This document shows, in pieces, positions 16,564 through 25,630 of a stretch of 64,000 nucleotides of DNA. This DNA comes from Desulfuromonas sp. DDH964 (GTDB lineage Bacteria; Desulfobacterota; Desulfuromonadia; Desulfuromonadales; DDH964). Numbering within the stretch: position 1 is the first letter of the stretch; the number at the start of each line of letters is the position of its first letter. The DNA is taken from positions 2,294,001 to 2,358,000 of the forward strand of contig NZ_CP015080.1 in the NCBI RefSeq assembly GCF_001611275.1. The letters run 5' to 3'. The notes below the pieces were generated by a model that did no database searches, had not been told where the DNA came from, and was given only the letters and a program-made list of their open reading frames with translations. Position numbers and translations under genes: made by a program.

Positions 16564-18162
16564 TTAAATGCTCAACCGCTTGACCTGGCGCTGGTCAAGG
16601 AAGTAGTCGAAAATGACGCGGGAAACAAAGATGGCCGTGTAAAGGGAGGCGAGAATCCCCACCGAGAGTGTTACCGCAAACCCCTTGACCGGACCGGTCC
16701 CGAACTGGAACAGGATCAGAGCCGCCAGCAGGGTGGTGACGTTGGCGTCGATAATGGTGACAAAGGCCTTGGAAAAGCCGGCGTCGAGGGCCGCGCGCGC
16801 AGGTTTGCCGAGACGCAGTTCCTCGCGGATACGCTCGAAAATCAAAACGTTGGCATCGACCGCCATCCCCAGGGTAAGCACGATACCGGCGATACCGGGC
16901 ATCGTCAGGGTCGCCTTGAAGAGGGAGAGAAGCGCCAGGATCAGCACGAAATTGAGGATCAGGGCGATATTGGCCACCACTCCGGAGAGCCGGTAGTAGA
17001 TCAGCATGGTGATGATCACCAGGATCGCGCCGACGATCGCCGAGAGGGTCCCCTGTTCGATGGAATCGCGACCGAGGGACGGTCCGACGGTACGATTCTC
17101 GAGGATTTTCACCGGGGCCGGCAGGGAACCGGCACGCAGGACGATGGCGAGATCGGTCGCCTCCTGCTCGGTGAAGGAGCCGCTGATCTGGGCACTGCCG
17201 CCGGAGATCCGCTCCCGGATTACCGGGGCCGAGTAGACGGTATCATCAAGGACAATCGCCATCCGCTTGCCGACGTTGGCCGCGGTGATTTGGTCGAAAC
17301 GCTTGGCCCCGACGCTGTTGAAATCGATGGCGACATAGGGTTCATTGAAGCGGGTATCGATGCGCACCTGGGCATCGGAGAGGAGGTCTCCGGTCAGGGC
17401 GGTCTTGTCATAAACCACCAGCGGGGTCTCGCTGACGGCCCCACTCCGCGGATCGACCCGGCGTTCGTAGAGGAGCTGCGAACCGGGCGGGAGGTTCCCC
17501 TTGACCGCGTCCTGGGGGTTGACCTCCTCGTTGACCATCTTGAATTCGAGGCGGGCAGTCTTGCCGAGCAGGCTGATCGCACGCTGGGGATCTTTCACCC
17601 CCGGCAGCTGGATCAGAATCCGGTTATCGCTCTGGCGCTGCAGGGTCGGTTCGCTGACCCCGAACTGGTCGACGCGGTTGCGCAGGGTCTCCAGAGCCTG
17701 GCGCACGGCGTAGTCCTTGATCGAATCGATCTCCCCGGCGCTGAGGCGGTAGTTCTTTTCGATGTATCCGCCACTGTCGGTCAGGGAGAGCGCCTCCAGG
17801 GAAGGAAAGCTCTCCTTCATCAGCGCATCGACCTGGCTGCCGGCCTCCTGATCATAGACAATGATCGTCAGGCGATCGTCACCGGACCGAACAATCCGCT
17901 TGAAGACGATGTCCTTCTCGCGCAGCAGCCCGTCGGTCTGGTCGATGATACTGTCAAGACGGCTATCCACCGCCTTATCGACTTCGACGCCGAGGACCAG
18001 GTGCATGCCCCCCTGTAGGTCGAGACCGAGATGAATCGGATTAACCGCCCTGGTCCACCACTCGGGGAGGCTCTCCCGGGCGAAGGTCGGCGCCAACGCG
18101 ATCACCGCAATGACCAGCGAGAGGAAAACCACGAATCCCCGCAACTTTAAGCTTTTGGACAT
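16564..18162 (-). CDS. secD: Protein translocase subunit SecD
   Basis: The 532-residue RND-like protein is the partner of SecF. An N-terminal helix is followed by LGLDLQGGMHLVLGVEVD and a large periplasmic domain. The P4 motif region has DFNSVGAKRFDQIT, and the C-terminal membrane block has LALLSLFKATLTMPGIAGIV, GMAVDANVLIFERIREELR and DANVTTLLAALILF. Length and motif order are normal. It lies 75 bp downstream of yajC. Confidence 0.96.
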   Translation of the reverse strand: MSKSLKLRGFVVFLSLVIAVIALAPTFARESLPEWWTRAVNPIHLGLDLQGGMHLVLGVEVDKAVDSRLDSIIDQTDGLLREKDIVFKRIVRSGDDRLTIIVYDQEAGSQVDALMKESFPSLEALSLTDSGGYIEKNYRLSAGEIDSIKDYAVRQALETLRNRVDQFGVSEPTLQRQSDNRILIQLPGVKDPQRAISLLGKTARLEFKMVNEEVNPQDAVKGNLPPGSQLLYERRVDPRSGAVSETPLVVYDKTALTGDLLSDAQVRIDTRFNEPYVAIDFNSVGAKRFDQITAANVGKRMAIVLDDTVYSAPVIRERISGGSAQISGSFTEQEATDLAIVLRAGSLPAPVKILENRTVGPSLGRDSIEQGTLSAIVGAILVIITMLIYYRLSGVVANIALILNFVLILALLSLFKATLTMPGIAGIVLTLGMAVDANVLIFERIREELRLGKPARAALDAGFSKAFVTIIDANVTTLLAALILFQFGTGPVKGFAVTLSVGILASLYTAIFVSRVIFDYFLDQRQVKRLSI

Positions 18163-18237
18163 GACAGCCTGTAACTCCTTTCGGATACCCGGATCGGGGC
18201 GACTAAAACGCCGCCCGCAGCCGAGACGATGGCGGAT

Positions 18238-18576
18238 TTATTGTTGTTCGCGGCTGGTTCCAACAATGGAGCTGCGATTGATCTTGATCTTGACGCCGGT
18301 AGCAATCTCCAGCGTTACGATCGTCTCCTGAACGCTGACGATCTTGCCGTGAACTCCCCCGGCAGTGACGACCTGATCACCGGCGGCCAAACTTTCAACC
18401 AGGGCCTTGTGCTCCTTGGCCCGTTTCTGCTGGGGCCGGATCAGCAGAAAATAGAAGATGGCGAACATGATCACCAGCATGATGATCCCCTGGTAGGCGG
18501 GAGCGCCACCCTGCTGGCCCTGGGGATTGCCGGCCATGGCAAAGGCTTCGGACGCGGTAAAAAGATTCATGATCAT
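18238..18576 (-). CDS. yajC: Preprotein translocase accessory protein YajC
   Basis: This small single-pass inner-membrane protein associates with SecDF. At 112 residues it shows the membrane helix GIIMLVIMFAIFYFLLIRPQ (about 30-48), then QQKRAKEHKALVESLAAGDQ and VVTAGGVHGKIV, the family signature. The start at 18576 is chosen because GGAGG lies 7 bp upstream; an internal ATG two codons on is possible. The tgt-yajC-secD-secF order is conserved. Confidence 0.94.
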   Translation of the reverse strand: MIMNLFTASEAFAMAGNPQGQQGGAPAYQGIIMLVIMFAIFYFLLIRPQQKRAKEHKALVESLAAGDQVVTAGGVHGKIVSVQETIVTLEIATGVKIKINRSSIVGTSREQQ

Positions 18577-18626
18577 AATATTTCCTCCTTGGGCAGTATG
18601 GGGTAATGAAGAACTGGACAGCCTGG

Positions 18627-19763
<1,137 letters not shown>

Positions 19764-20795
19764 TCACAGGACCAGCATACAGTCGCCGTAGCTGAAAAAA
19801 CGGTACCGGGCTGCCACCGCCTGGCGATAGGCTTCGAGGACAAATTCCCGGCCTGCCAGGGCCGCGACCAGCATCAGCAGGGTTGAACGGGGCAGATGGA
19901 AATTGGTCACCAGCCCCGAAACCACCCGGAAGCGGTAGCCGGGATAGATGAAAATATCGGTCTCGCCGGGGCCGGCCAGCAGCCGGTCGTCGCTGCCCGC
20001 CGCCGCTTCCAGAGCGCGGGCGCTGGTGGTGCCAAGAGCGATGACCCGACGCCCTTCACTGCGAGCACGGTTGACGGCGGCCGCCGTCACTTCCGGCACC
20101 AGGTAGGTTTCGTGGTGCATCCGGTGTTCACGGGGGTCTTCGACCCGAACCGGCAGAAAGGTTCCCAGCCCGACATGGAGGGTCAAAGCCTGGATTTCGA
20201 CGCCGCGCTGGCGCAGTTCCTCAAGGATCACCGGCGTAAAGTGAAGACCGGCGGTCGGTGCGGCAAGGGCGCCGGCCTCCCGGGCGAATATGGTCTGGTA
20301 GCGTTCCCGGTCAAGGGTTCCGGCCGCCCGGCGGATATAGGGGGGCAACGGCATTTCGCCATGGGCTTCCAGCCAGGCCGAAAAATCACCTTCCCCCTCG
20401 AAGCGAACCCGCCGCAGGGTCGATTCGCCACCGGCGACAAAGACGGCCCGTCGCCCGTCTTTGAAGATGACCGCGCTGCCCAGCCGGGGCGGCTTGGAAG
20501 CGCGGGTCAGGCAATCCCAGGTCTCCTCGACGCCGGGGCATCTGCGCACCAGGAAGATTTCGATCCGGCCGCCACTCTCCTTGCGGCCGAGCAGACGAGC
20601 CGGGATCACCCGGGTATCGTTGGCGACCAGCAGATCTCCCGCGCGAAACGATTCGGTGATCGCGGTAAACGGTCGCTGGCTCACGGCCCCGGTCGCGCGC
20701 TCAAGGACCATGAGCCGCGAATCCTCGCGCCGTGCAGCCGGTTCCTGGGCAATCAGCTCACCGGGGAGGTCGAAGTCGAAATCATCTAGCCGCAC
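19764..20795 (-). CDS. queA: S-adenosylmethionine:tRNA ribosyltransferase-isomerase
   Basis: QueA adds the ribosyl part of SAM to preQ1-tRNA, making epoxyqueuosine. The 343-residue protein begins MRLDDFDFDLPGELIAQEPA and has NDTRVIPARLLG, PPYIRRAAGTLDRERYQTIF, GALAAPTAGLHFT, LTLHVGLGTFLPVRVED, FIYPGYRFRVVSGLVTNFHL and FSYGDCMLVL. All are QueA signatures, and the length is normal. It is followed by tgt on the same strand. Confidence 0.96.
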   Translation of the reverse strand: MRLDDFDFDLPGELIAQEPAARREDSRLMVLERATGAVSQRPFTAITESFRAGDLLVANDTRVIPARLLGRKESGGRIEIFLVRRCPGVEETWDCLTRASKPPRLGSAVIFKDGRRAVFVAGGESTLRRVRFEGEGDFSAWLEAHGEMPLPPYIRRAAGTLDRERYQTIFAREAGALAAPTAGLHFTPVILEELRQRGVEIQALTLHVGLGTFLPVRVEDPREHRMHHETYLVPEVTAAAVNRARSEGRRVIALGTTSARALEAAAGSDDRLLAGPGETDIFIYPGYRFRVVSGLVTNFHLPRSTLLMLVAALAGREFVLEAYRQAVAARYRFFSYGDCMLVL

Positions 20796-20873
20796 AACAC
20801 TCCCAAACGCTCAAAATTCAGCGCTTAAAGAAACCATAATGAGGGTGCAAAGTCAATGTTCTTTCGTGGCCCA

Positions 20874-21056
20874 TCAGTGACCGATCCAGACCAGCAACAG
20901 ACCGATGACCATGGCCAGAAGACCGCAGCCGCGCAGAAGCGGCTCCGGCAGACGGGCCAGGACGAGGAGCAGCTTCCTGACCCGCAGCGGCGACAGAAAC
21001 CAGGGAACCCCTTCGAAGATAAAAACCAGCCCGACCACTACCAGCAACGACTTCAC
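20874..21056 (-). CDS. DUF2065 (YjeT-like) small membrane protein
   Basis: This 60-residue protein has two predicted membrane helices (about 3-22 and 42-58: LLAMVIGLLLVWIGH) joined by FEGVPWFLSPLRVRKLLLVL. That pattern (early FEG..P and a basic loop) fits the DUF2065/YjeT family. The function is unknown; in E. coli the relative sits near hflC and purA. It is on the same strand as queA, 78 bp upstream of it. Confidence 0.75.
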   Translation of the reverse strand: MKSLLVVVGLVFIFEGVPWFLSPLRVRKLLLVLARLPEPLLRGCGLLAMVIGLLLVWIGH

Positions 21057-21227
21057 ATTCCCTCCATCCCGCGTCCCTGAATCGTTTGGCAGGTTATTTG
21101 CAAAAATGGGACAGGGTTCAACGGGCGGAGCATACTAGAACCTTCCCGCATCAGTGTCAAGGAACGGGAGAGCCTCCGGCCGGCGCCCAACGAATGCGGA
21201 AAGGCTCACTCTCTTAAAGAAAAATCA

Positions 21228-21257
21228 TTGTACTTCAACTTCCTTTCTCTGCTAGAT
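21228..21257 (+). promoter_or_regulatory. Possible promoter of the HD-GYP/GGDEF pair
   Basis: TTGTAC (21228-21233) and CTAGAT (21252-21257) are separated by 18 bp, a fair sigma-70 match. They lie in the 296-bp gap between the DUF2065 gene and the sensor. The rest of that gap shows only an imperfect hairpin (AAAACCCG...CGGGTTTT) near 21268-21305, and I recognise no c-di-GMP riboswitch. Confidence 0.4.
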
Positions 21258-21352
21258 TGGCCGCGCTGAAAACCCGGTTTTTTCGTCACTGCGGTGCGGG
21301 TTTTGCTGCCAAACCACGGACCGGAAGTTCGCTTTCCCCTTTCAGGAAACTG

Positions 21353-23392
21353 ATGAACTCTTTAAAGATTAAAATTCTCGGCTTGACCACTGCCATCATG
21401 GTGATGGCGGTCGGCCTGACCGCCTGGCATAACCTCAAGACCCAACGGGCCATGCTGACCCGCTTTGCCGAGCAGACCAGCCGGGTTCTCGGTGAAACGA
21501 TCCGCAACAGTATCATCACCCATATGGCCAATGGCCAGAACGCCGAGGTTGGCCACATCCTGGAGAAGATCAAGCGCGAGCCGGCCATCGAGTCGGTGCG
21601 GATTTTCGATGAATCGGGGCGCATCCTGATTTCGGGGATACAGGAAGAAATCGGCGACCTCGTCCCGTCGGCCGACCTGCTCGCCTATCGCTCACGCAAA
21701 TTCTCCTTTGCGGAAATGACCGAAGGGCAGGAATTCCACAGCACCACCGTCCCCATTTACAATGCACCGCTCTGCTTTCGCTGCCATGATGAGGAGAGGA
21801 AAGTCCTTGGCATCCTCAACGTTCACCTCTCGCTGAACGTCCTCGACAGCCTGCAGCAAAAGGGGCGCGAAGCGACCCTGATCTCCTCCGCCGGTATGCT
21901 GGCGATTCTGGTCCTGACGATCTCGGTCTTCATCCTGGTCTATGTCGATCGTCCGATCCGTCGCCTGGTCAACGCCATGACCCAGGTGGAGAACGGCAAC
22001 TTCGAAAAGGCCCACACCCAGGTTCGCAGTTCCGAGGAGATGGAACTGCTGACCAGCAAGTTCAACCTGATGGTGGACCGGCTCAAGGGATTGATCGACA
22101 CCACCGTCCTGCACGAGCGGGAAATTGCCGTCAGTCAGGAAAAACTGACGCACCACGATGAAATCCGCAACATGAACATCACCCTTGAGGAGCGACTCAA
22201 GGAGATTGAATACCTGAACATTACCCTCGAGGAACGGATTGAAGAGATCGAGGAAGCCAACTACAAGATTGCCGACCTGGCGAGCGAACTCGAGGACAAG
22301 AACACGACCCTGGAGACTGCCGTGGCCCGGCTCTCGGCTCTCTACAGGATGGGTCTTGGCATCAACTCGACGATGGACATCGAACGCCTCTTCGCCCTGC
22401 TGGTAAACAAGACCCTGACCACCCTCAAGGCCCGCATCGGTTACATTCTTCTCCTCGACCGTGAGAGCTGGGTTTTGAACATCGCCAGCGCCGAAGGGCT
22501 GCCGGTTCATTTCGACCTGGGCAAGCGGATCCCCCTCAAGCCGGGGGGGTGTTCCCACTGGGTGATAAACAATCGCCAGCCGCTGCTGGTCCAGAATATC
22601 GGTGACAACTCCGAATTCAGCCGGGTCAGTCGCCTCGGCTTTACCCGGGAGTCGGTCATCTGTGCGCCCCTGGTGATCAAGGACGAGATCATCGGCACCA
22701 TCACCATCGCCAACAAGCTCGACGAAACCGCTTTTACGCCCGACGATCTGGAGTTGCTGTCAACCATCGCCGCCCAGGCGAGCATCGCCATCAACAATGC
22801 CCGCCTCTACGAGGAGCAGCAGCAGACCTATCTCAATACGGTCCAGGCCCTGGTCTCCGCTATCGAGGCCAGCGACGCCTACACCCGGGGCCACTCCGAG
22901 CGGGTGACCCGCTACAGCCTCGCCCTGGCACGGCATATCGATGTCAACCCCGAGGCGATCCGTCGCCTCGAACAGGCGGGGATTCTGCACGACATCGGCA
23001 AAATCGGCATCGGCACCTATCTGCTGCACAAGGAGGGGAAACTTTCCGGCGAGGATATTGAAATCCTGCGCCAGCATCCGACCATCGGCGTGCGCATCCT
23101 CGAACCGATCCGGTTTTTGACGGGGGTTCGGGAAATTATCGAACAGCACCATGAACGGTTCGACGGCAAGGGTTATCCGCGCGGCCTGGCGGCGCGGGAG
23201 ATATCCCTGGAGGCACGGATTCTGGCAGTCGCCGATACCTACGATGCCATGACCTCGGATCGGCCCTATCGCAAGGCGCTGAGCCATGAGACCGCGATCA
23301 CCGAGATCCAGGCTTGTGCCGGAAGCCAGTTCGACCCCGAGGTGGCGGCAGCTTTTATCGATCTTTGTGAAAACATCGGTTTGACTGCCTGA
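21353..23392 (+). CDS. Membrane sensor with periplasmic CxxCH haem site, HAMP, GAF and HD-GYP c-di-GMP phosphodiesterase
   Basis: With the ATG at 21353 (AGGA close upstream, right before the first membrane helix) the protein has 679 residues. Domains in order: TM1 about 9-26; periplasmic sensor about 27-174 with one c-type haem motif CFRCH (141-145); TM2 about 175-198; HAMP about 199-250; a coiled coil with near-repeats NITLEERLKEIEYL and NITLEERIEEIEEA; GAF about 340-485; HD-GYP about 498-679. The phosphodiesterase centre is intact: HD in GILHDIGKIGIG (HD 546-547), HH in EQHHERFDGKGYPRGL and the DAMTSDRPYR block. The haem suggests redox or ligand control of c-di-GMP hydrolysis (inference). 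The diguanylate cyclase follows 10 bp later. Confidence 0.92.
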   Translation: MNSLKIKILGLTTAIMVMAVGLTAWHNLKTQRAMLTRFAEQTSRVLGETIRNSIITHMANGQNAEVGHILEKIKREPAIESVRIFDESGRILISGIQEEIGDLVPSADLLAYRSRKFSFAEMTEGQEFHSTTVPIYNAPLCFRCHDEERKVLGILNVHLSLNVLDSLQQKGREATLISSAGMLAILVLTISVFILVYVDRPIRRLVNAMTQVENGNFEKAHTQVRSSEEMELLTSKFNLMVDRLKGLIDTTVLHEREIAVSQEKLTHHDEIRNMNITLEERLKEIEYLNITLEERIEEIEEANYKIADLASELEDKNTTLETAVARLSALYRMGLGINSTMDIERLFALLVNKTLTTLKARIGYILLLDRESWVLNIASAEGLPVHFDLGKRIPLKPGGCSHWVINNRQPLLVQNIGDNSEFSRVSRLGFTRESVICAPLVIKDEIIGTITIANKLDETAFTPDDLELLSTIAAQASIAINNARLYEEQQQTYLNTVQALVSAIEASDAYTRGHSERVTRYSLALARHIDVNPEAIRRLEQAGILHDIGKIGIGTYLLHKEGKLSGEDIEILRQHPTIGVRILEPIRFLTGVREIIEQHHERFDGKGYPRGLAAREISLEARILAVADTYDAMTSDRPYRKALSHETAITEIQACAGSQFDPEVAAAFIDLCENIGLTA

Positions 23393-23402
23393 TGGGCAGG
23401 GC

Positions 23403-25574
23403 ATGATGCAGACAACACCCACCTACCACGGCTGGTCGCTGCGGCGCCGGCTCCTCCTCCCCTTCTCACTCTTGCTGGTGCTGCTCGGAGCCGCGGCGAC
23501 CATCGGCTCCGGCATGGTCATCATTGAAGCCCTTTCGCGGGACGCCGGCCAGCGGCTCCTCGCCATCCAGGAGATCGTCTTTCGGGAGATTACCGAACAG
23601 GAACTCCTCCTTGACACCTACGCCGATCTCCTCGCCTATACCCGCGCCGTCTCCCTCGAAAAAAAGATCGACCTTGCTGCCAGGGCGGTGCTGGAAAAGC
23701 ATGTCGCCAGTGCCCTGAACGGCGCCAATATCCGGCTCGATTATTATCCGGTTACCATTATCGACATTCCGACCCAGCCACAACGGGACCTTTTCGATCA
23801 GGCTTTGCGCAGCGGCCGGCCGCGGTTCCGCTTCGTCTCTGCCCCCGGACAGGCCCCCGACCTGACCGTGGTTCACACCGTGACGAAGGAGGGCGCAGCG
23901 CAGGAGTTCCTCGCGTTGCGGACCCCTATCAGCCGCGCCTTCCTGCACCAGATGACCGGCCCTTTTACGATTCGCACCTACATTCTCTCCCGGGAAGGGA
24001 AACTCCTTTCCGCCAGCGACGAGGGGAGCGCCGCGCCGCTACTGCAGCCGGAGGAGCTGGCCCGGGTTCTGGACGGCGAACGCCTGTTCAAGACCGTCAA
24101 TATGCCGTTGCCCCATCGGCAACTTTTCAGTGCCATCCCCCTGGGAACGACCGATCTTGTCCTGCTTGCCCTCGATACCCCGCTGACCGAGCTGGACGCC
24201 GTCATCGGAGCGATGACGACCCGCTCCGTATTAACCATCCTCGTGGTCCTGCTCTTTGGAGGCTACATCTTCTTCCGCCTGGTGAATCGCGTCATCATGA
24301 ACCCCATCGACGACCTGCTGACTGCCACCGAGGCGATCGGCCATGGCAATCTCGATTACCGGATCCGTGAAATACCCGCCGGGGAAATGGGCACGCTCGC
24401 CCACTCGTTCAACGCCATGTTCGGTGAAATCGGCCAGCTCTACCAGGAACGGCTCGGCCATGAAAAATCTCTGACCCTGGCGCAGGAAGAGCTGCGCTAC
24501 AAGGATATCCTCCAGGCCAAGAATGCCGAGATCGAAGCCTCCAACCGCGAACTGAAGACCCACCTGCACGAAATGGCGACCCTCTTCCAGCTGAACCAGG
24601 CGATGATCTCCACCCTCGACCTGAATCTCCTCTTCGACCGGATTCTCAAGTCGCTGCAGGATGTCATTGCCTGCAACGAGATGGTCCTTTTGCTCTACAA
24701 CAGCGGGGCCGAGGAGCTGGAGGTCCGCGGGGTCCTCGGCCTCGATCCGGAGGCGCTGCAGGGGATCTCCTTCCGACTCGACGAAGGGATTACCGGTCAA
24801 TGCGCCAGTTCCCTCGACGTCGTCTATATCCGTGACCTGATGAGCGACAGCCGCAACCTGAACTACAAGGGGAGAATCCTGCGCAAGGGCTCCATGCTTT
24901 CGGTCCCCATGGTCATCAAGGGGCGCCTCACCGGGGTTCTCAACCTGCACAAGGAGCAGACGGCCGCCTTCAGTGACTCGGATATCAAACTGGTCCAGGC
25001 CGTGGCCAACCAGGCAGCTATCGCCGTGGAAAACGCCCAGCTCTATGAGAAAACCCGCAACCTCTCCAACACTGATGAGCTGACTGGCCTGGCCAATCGC
25101 CGCTACTTCCAGGAAATCTCGGCGCGCGAGCTGTCGCAGGCGCAGCGGTTTCGTTCCCACTTCGCCATCATCATGGCCGATATCGACCATTTCAAGGCGT
25201 TCAACGATTGTCACGGTCACCTGCGCGGCGATGTGGTCCTGAAAAAGGTCGCCTCGATCATGCTGCAGAATACCCGCGGCATCGACCTGGTCGGTCGTTT
25301 CGGTGGCGAGGAGTTTGTCATCCTGCTCCCCAAAACCACCCGCGAGGGGGCGGCTGCCGCGGCCGAGAAGCTGCGTCAGTGGGTGGAACAGGAGACCTTC
25401 GCCGGCGCCCAGAAGAGTCAGCCCGGCGGCCGTCTGACCCTCTCCCTGGGGGTTGCCGAGTTCCCCACCGACAGCAAGGATCTCTACGAGCTCCTCGACC
25501 TGGCCGATCGCGCCCTTTACCGGGCCAAGGAAGCCGGGCGCAACCGGGTGGTGGCCTGGACTCCCGACGCCTGA
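23403..25574 (+). CDS. Membrane diguanylate cyclase with periplasmic sensor, HAMP, GAF and GGDEF domains
   Basis: The 723-residue protein makes cyclic di-GMP from two GTP. TM1 is about 17-40, the periplasmic part about 41-272 (no CxxCH), TM2 about 275-292 and HAMP about 292-345. A coiled coil (ELRYKDILQAKNAEIEASNR) and a GAF domain about 388-545 follow. The GGDEF domain starts at NTDELTGLANRRYF (556). The active site is GGEEF (634-638), and an inhibitory I-site RGID (625-628) sits five residues before it, so product inhibition is likely. It lies 10 bp after the HD-GYP gene and is surely co-transcribed, giving one operon with opposing c-di-GMP activities. A terminator follows. Confidence 0.94.
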   Translation: MMQTTPTYHGWSLRRRLLLPFSLLLVLLGAAATIGSGMVIIEALSRDAGQRLLAIQEIVFREITEQELLLDTYADLLAYTRAVSLEKKIDLAARAVLEKHVASALNGANIRLDYYPVTIIDIPTQPQRDLFDQALRSGRPRFRFVSAPGQAPDLTVVHTVTKEGAAQEFLALRTPISRAFLHQMTGPFTIRTYILSREGKLLSASDEGSAAPLLQPEELARVLDGERLFKTVNMPLPHRQLFSAIPLGTTDLVLLALDTPLTELDAVIGAMTTRSVLTILVVLLFGGYIFFRLVNRVIMNPIDDLLTATEAIGHGNLDYRIREIPAGEMGTLAHSFNAMFGEIGQLYQERLGHEKSLTLAQEELRYKDILQAKNAEIEASNRELKTHLHEMATLFQLNQAMISTLDLNLLFDRILKSLQDVIACNEMVLLLYNSGAEELEVRGVLGLDPEALQGISFRLDEGITGQCASSLDVVYIRDLMSDSRNLNYKGRILRKGSMLSVPMVIKGRLTGVLNLHKEQTAAFSDSDIKLVQAVANQAAIAVENAQLYEKTRNLSNTDELTGLANRRYFQEISARELSQAQRFRSHFAIIMADIDHFKAFNDCHGHLRGDVVLKKVASIMLQNTRGIDLVGRFGGEEFVILLPKTTREGAAAAAEKLRQWVEQETFAGAQKSQPGGRLTLSLGVAEFPTDSKDLYELLDLADRALYRAKEAGRNRVVAWTPDA

Positions 25575-25594
25575 CCTTGCCGCCGAAAGATCCA

Positions 25595-25630
25595 GGGGCC
25601 GGCAGCTAACGCTGCCGGCCCCGATTTTTT
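25595..25630 (+). terminator. Terminator of the HD-GYP/GGDEF operon, embedded in the ygiQ 3' end
   Basis: A perfect 12-bp stem GGGGCCGGCAGC/GCTGCCGGCCCC (25595-25606 with 25611-25622, loop TAAC) is followed on the + strand by GATTTTTT. The right arm and T-run are also the last codons of the convergent ygiQ gene. Confidence 0.85.

Noticed and set aside
21057..21352. A c-di-GMP or cGAMP riboswitch before the HD-GYP gene
   Set aside because: I looked for the GEMM core and tetraloop pattern and found none; only a weak promoter and an imperfect hairpin are visible.
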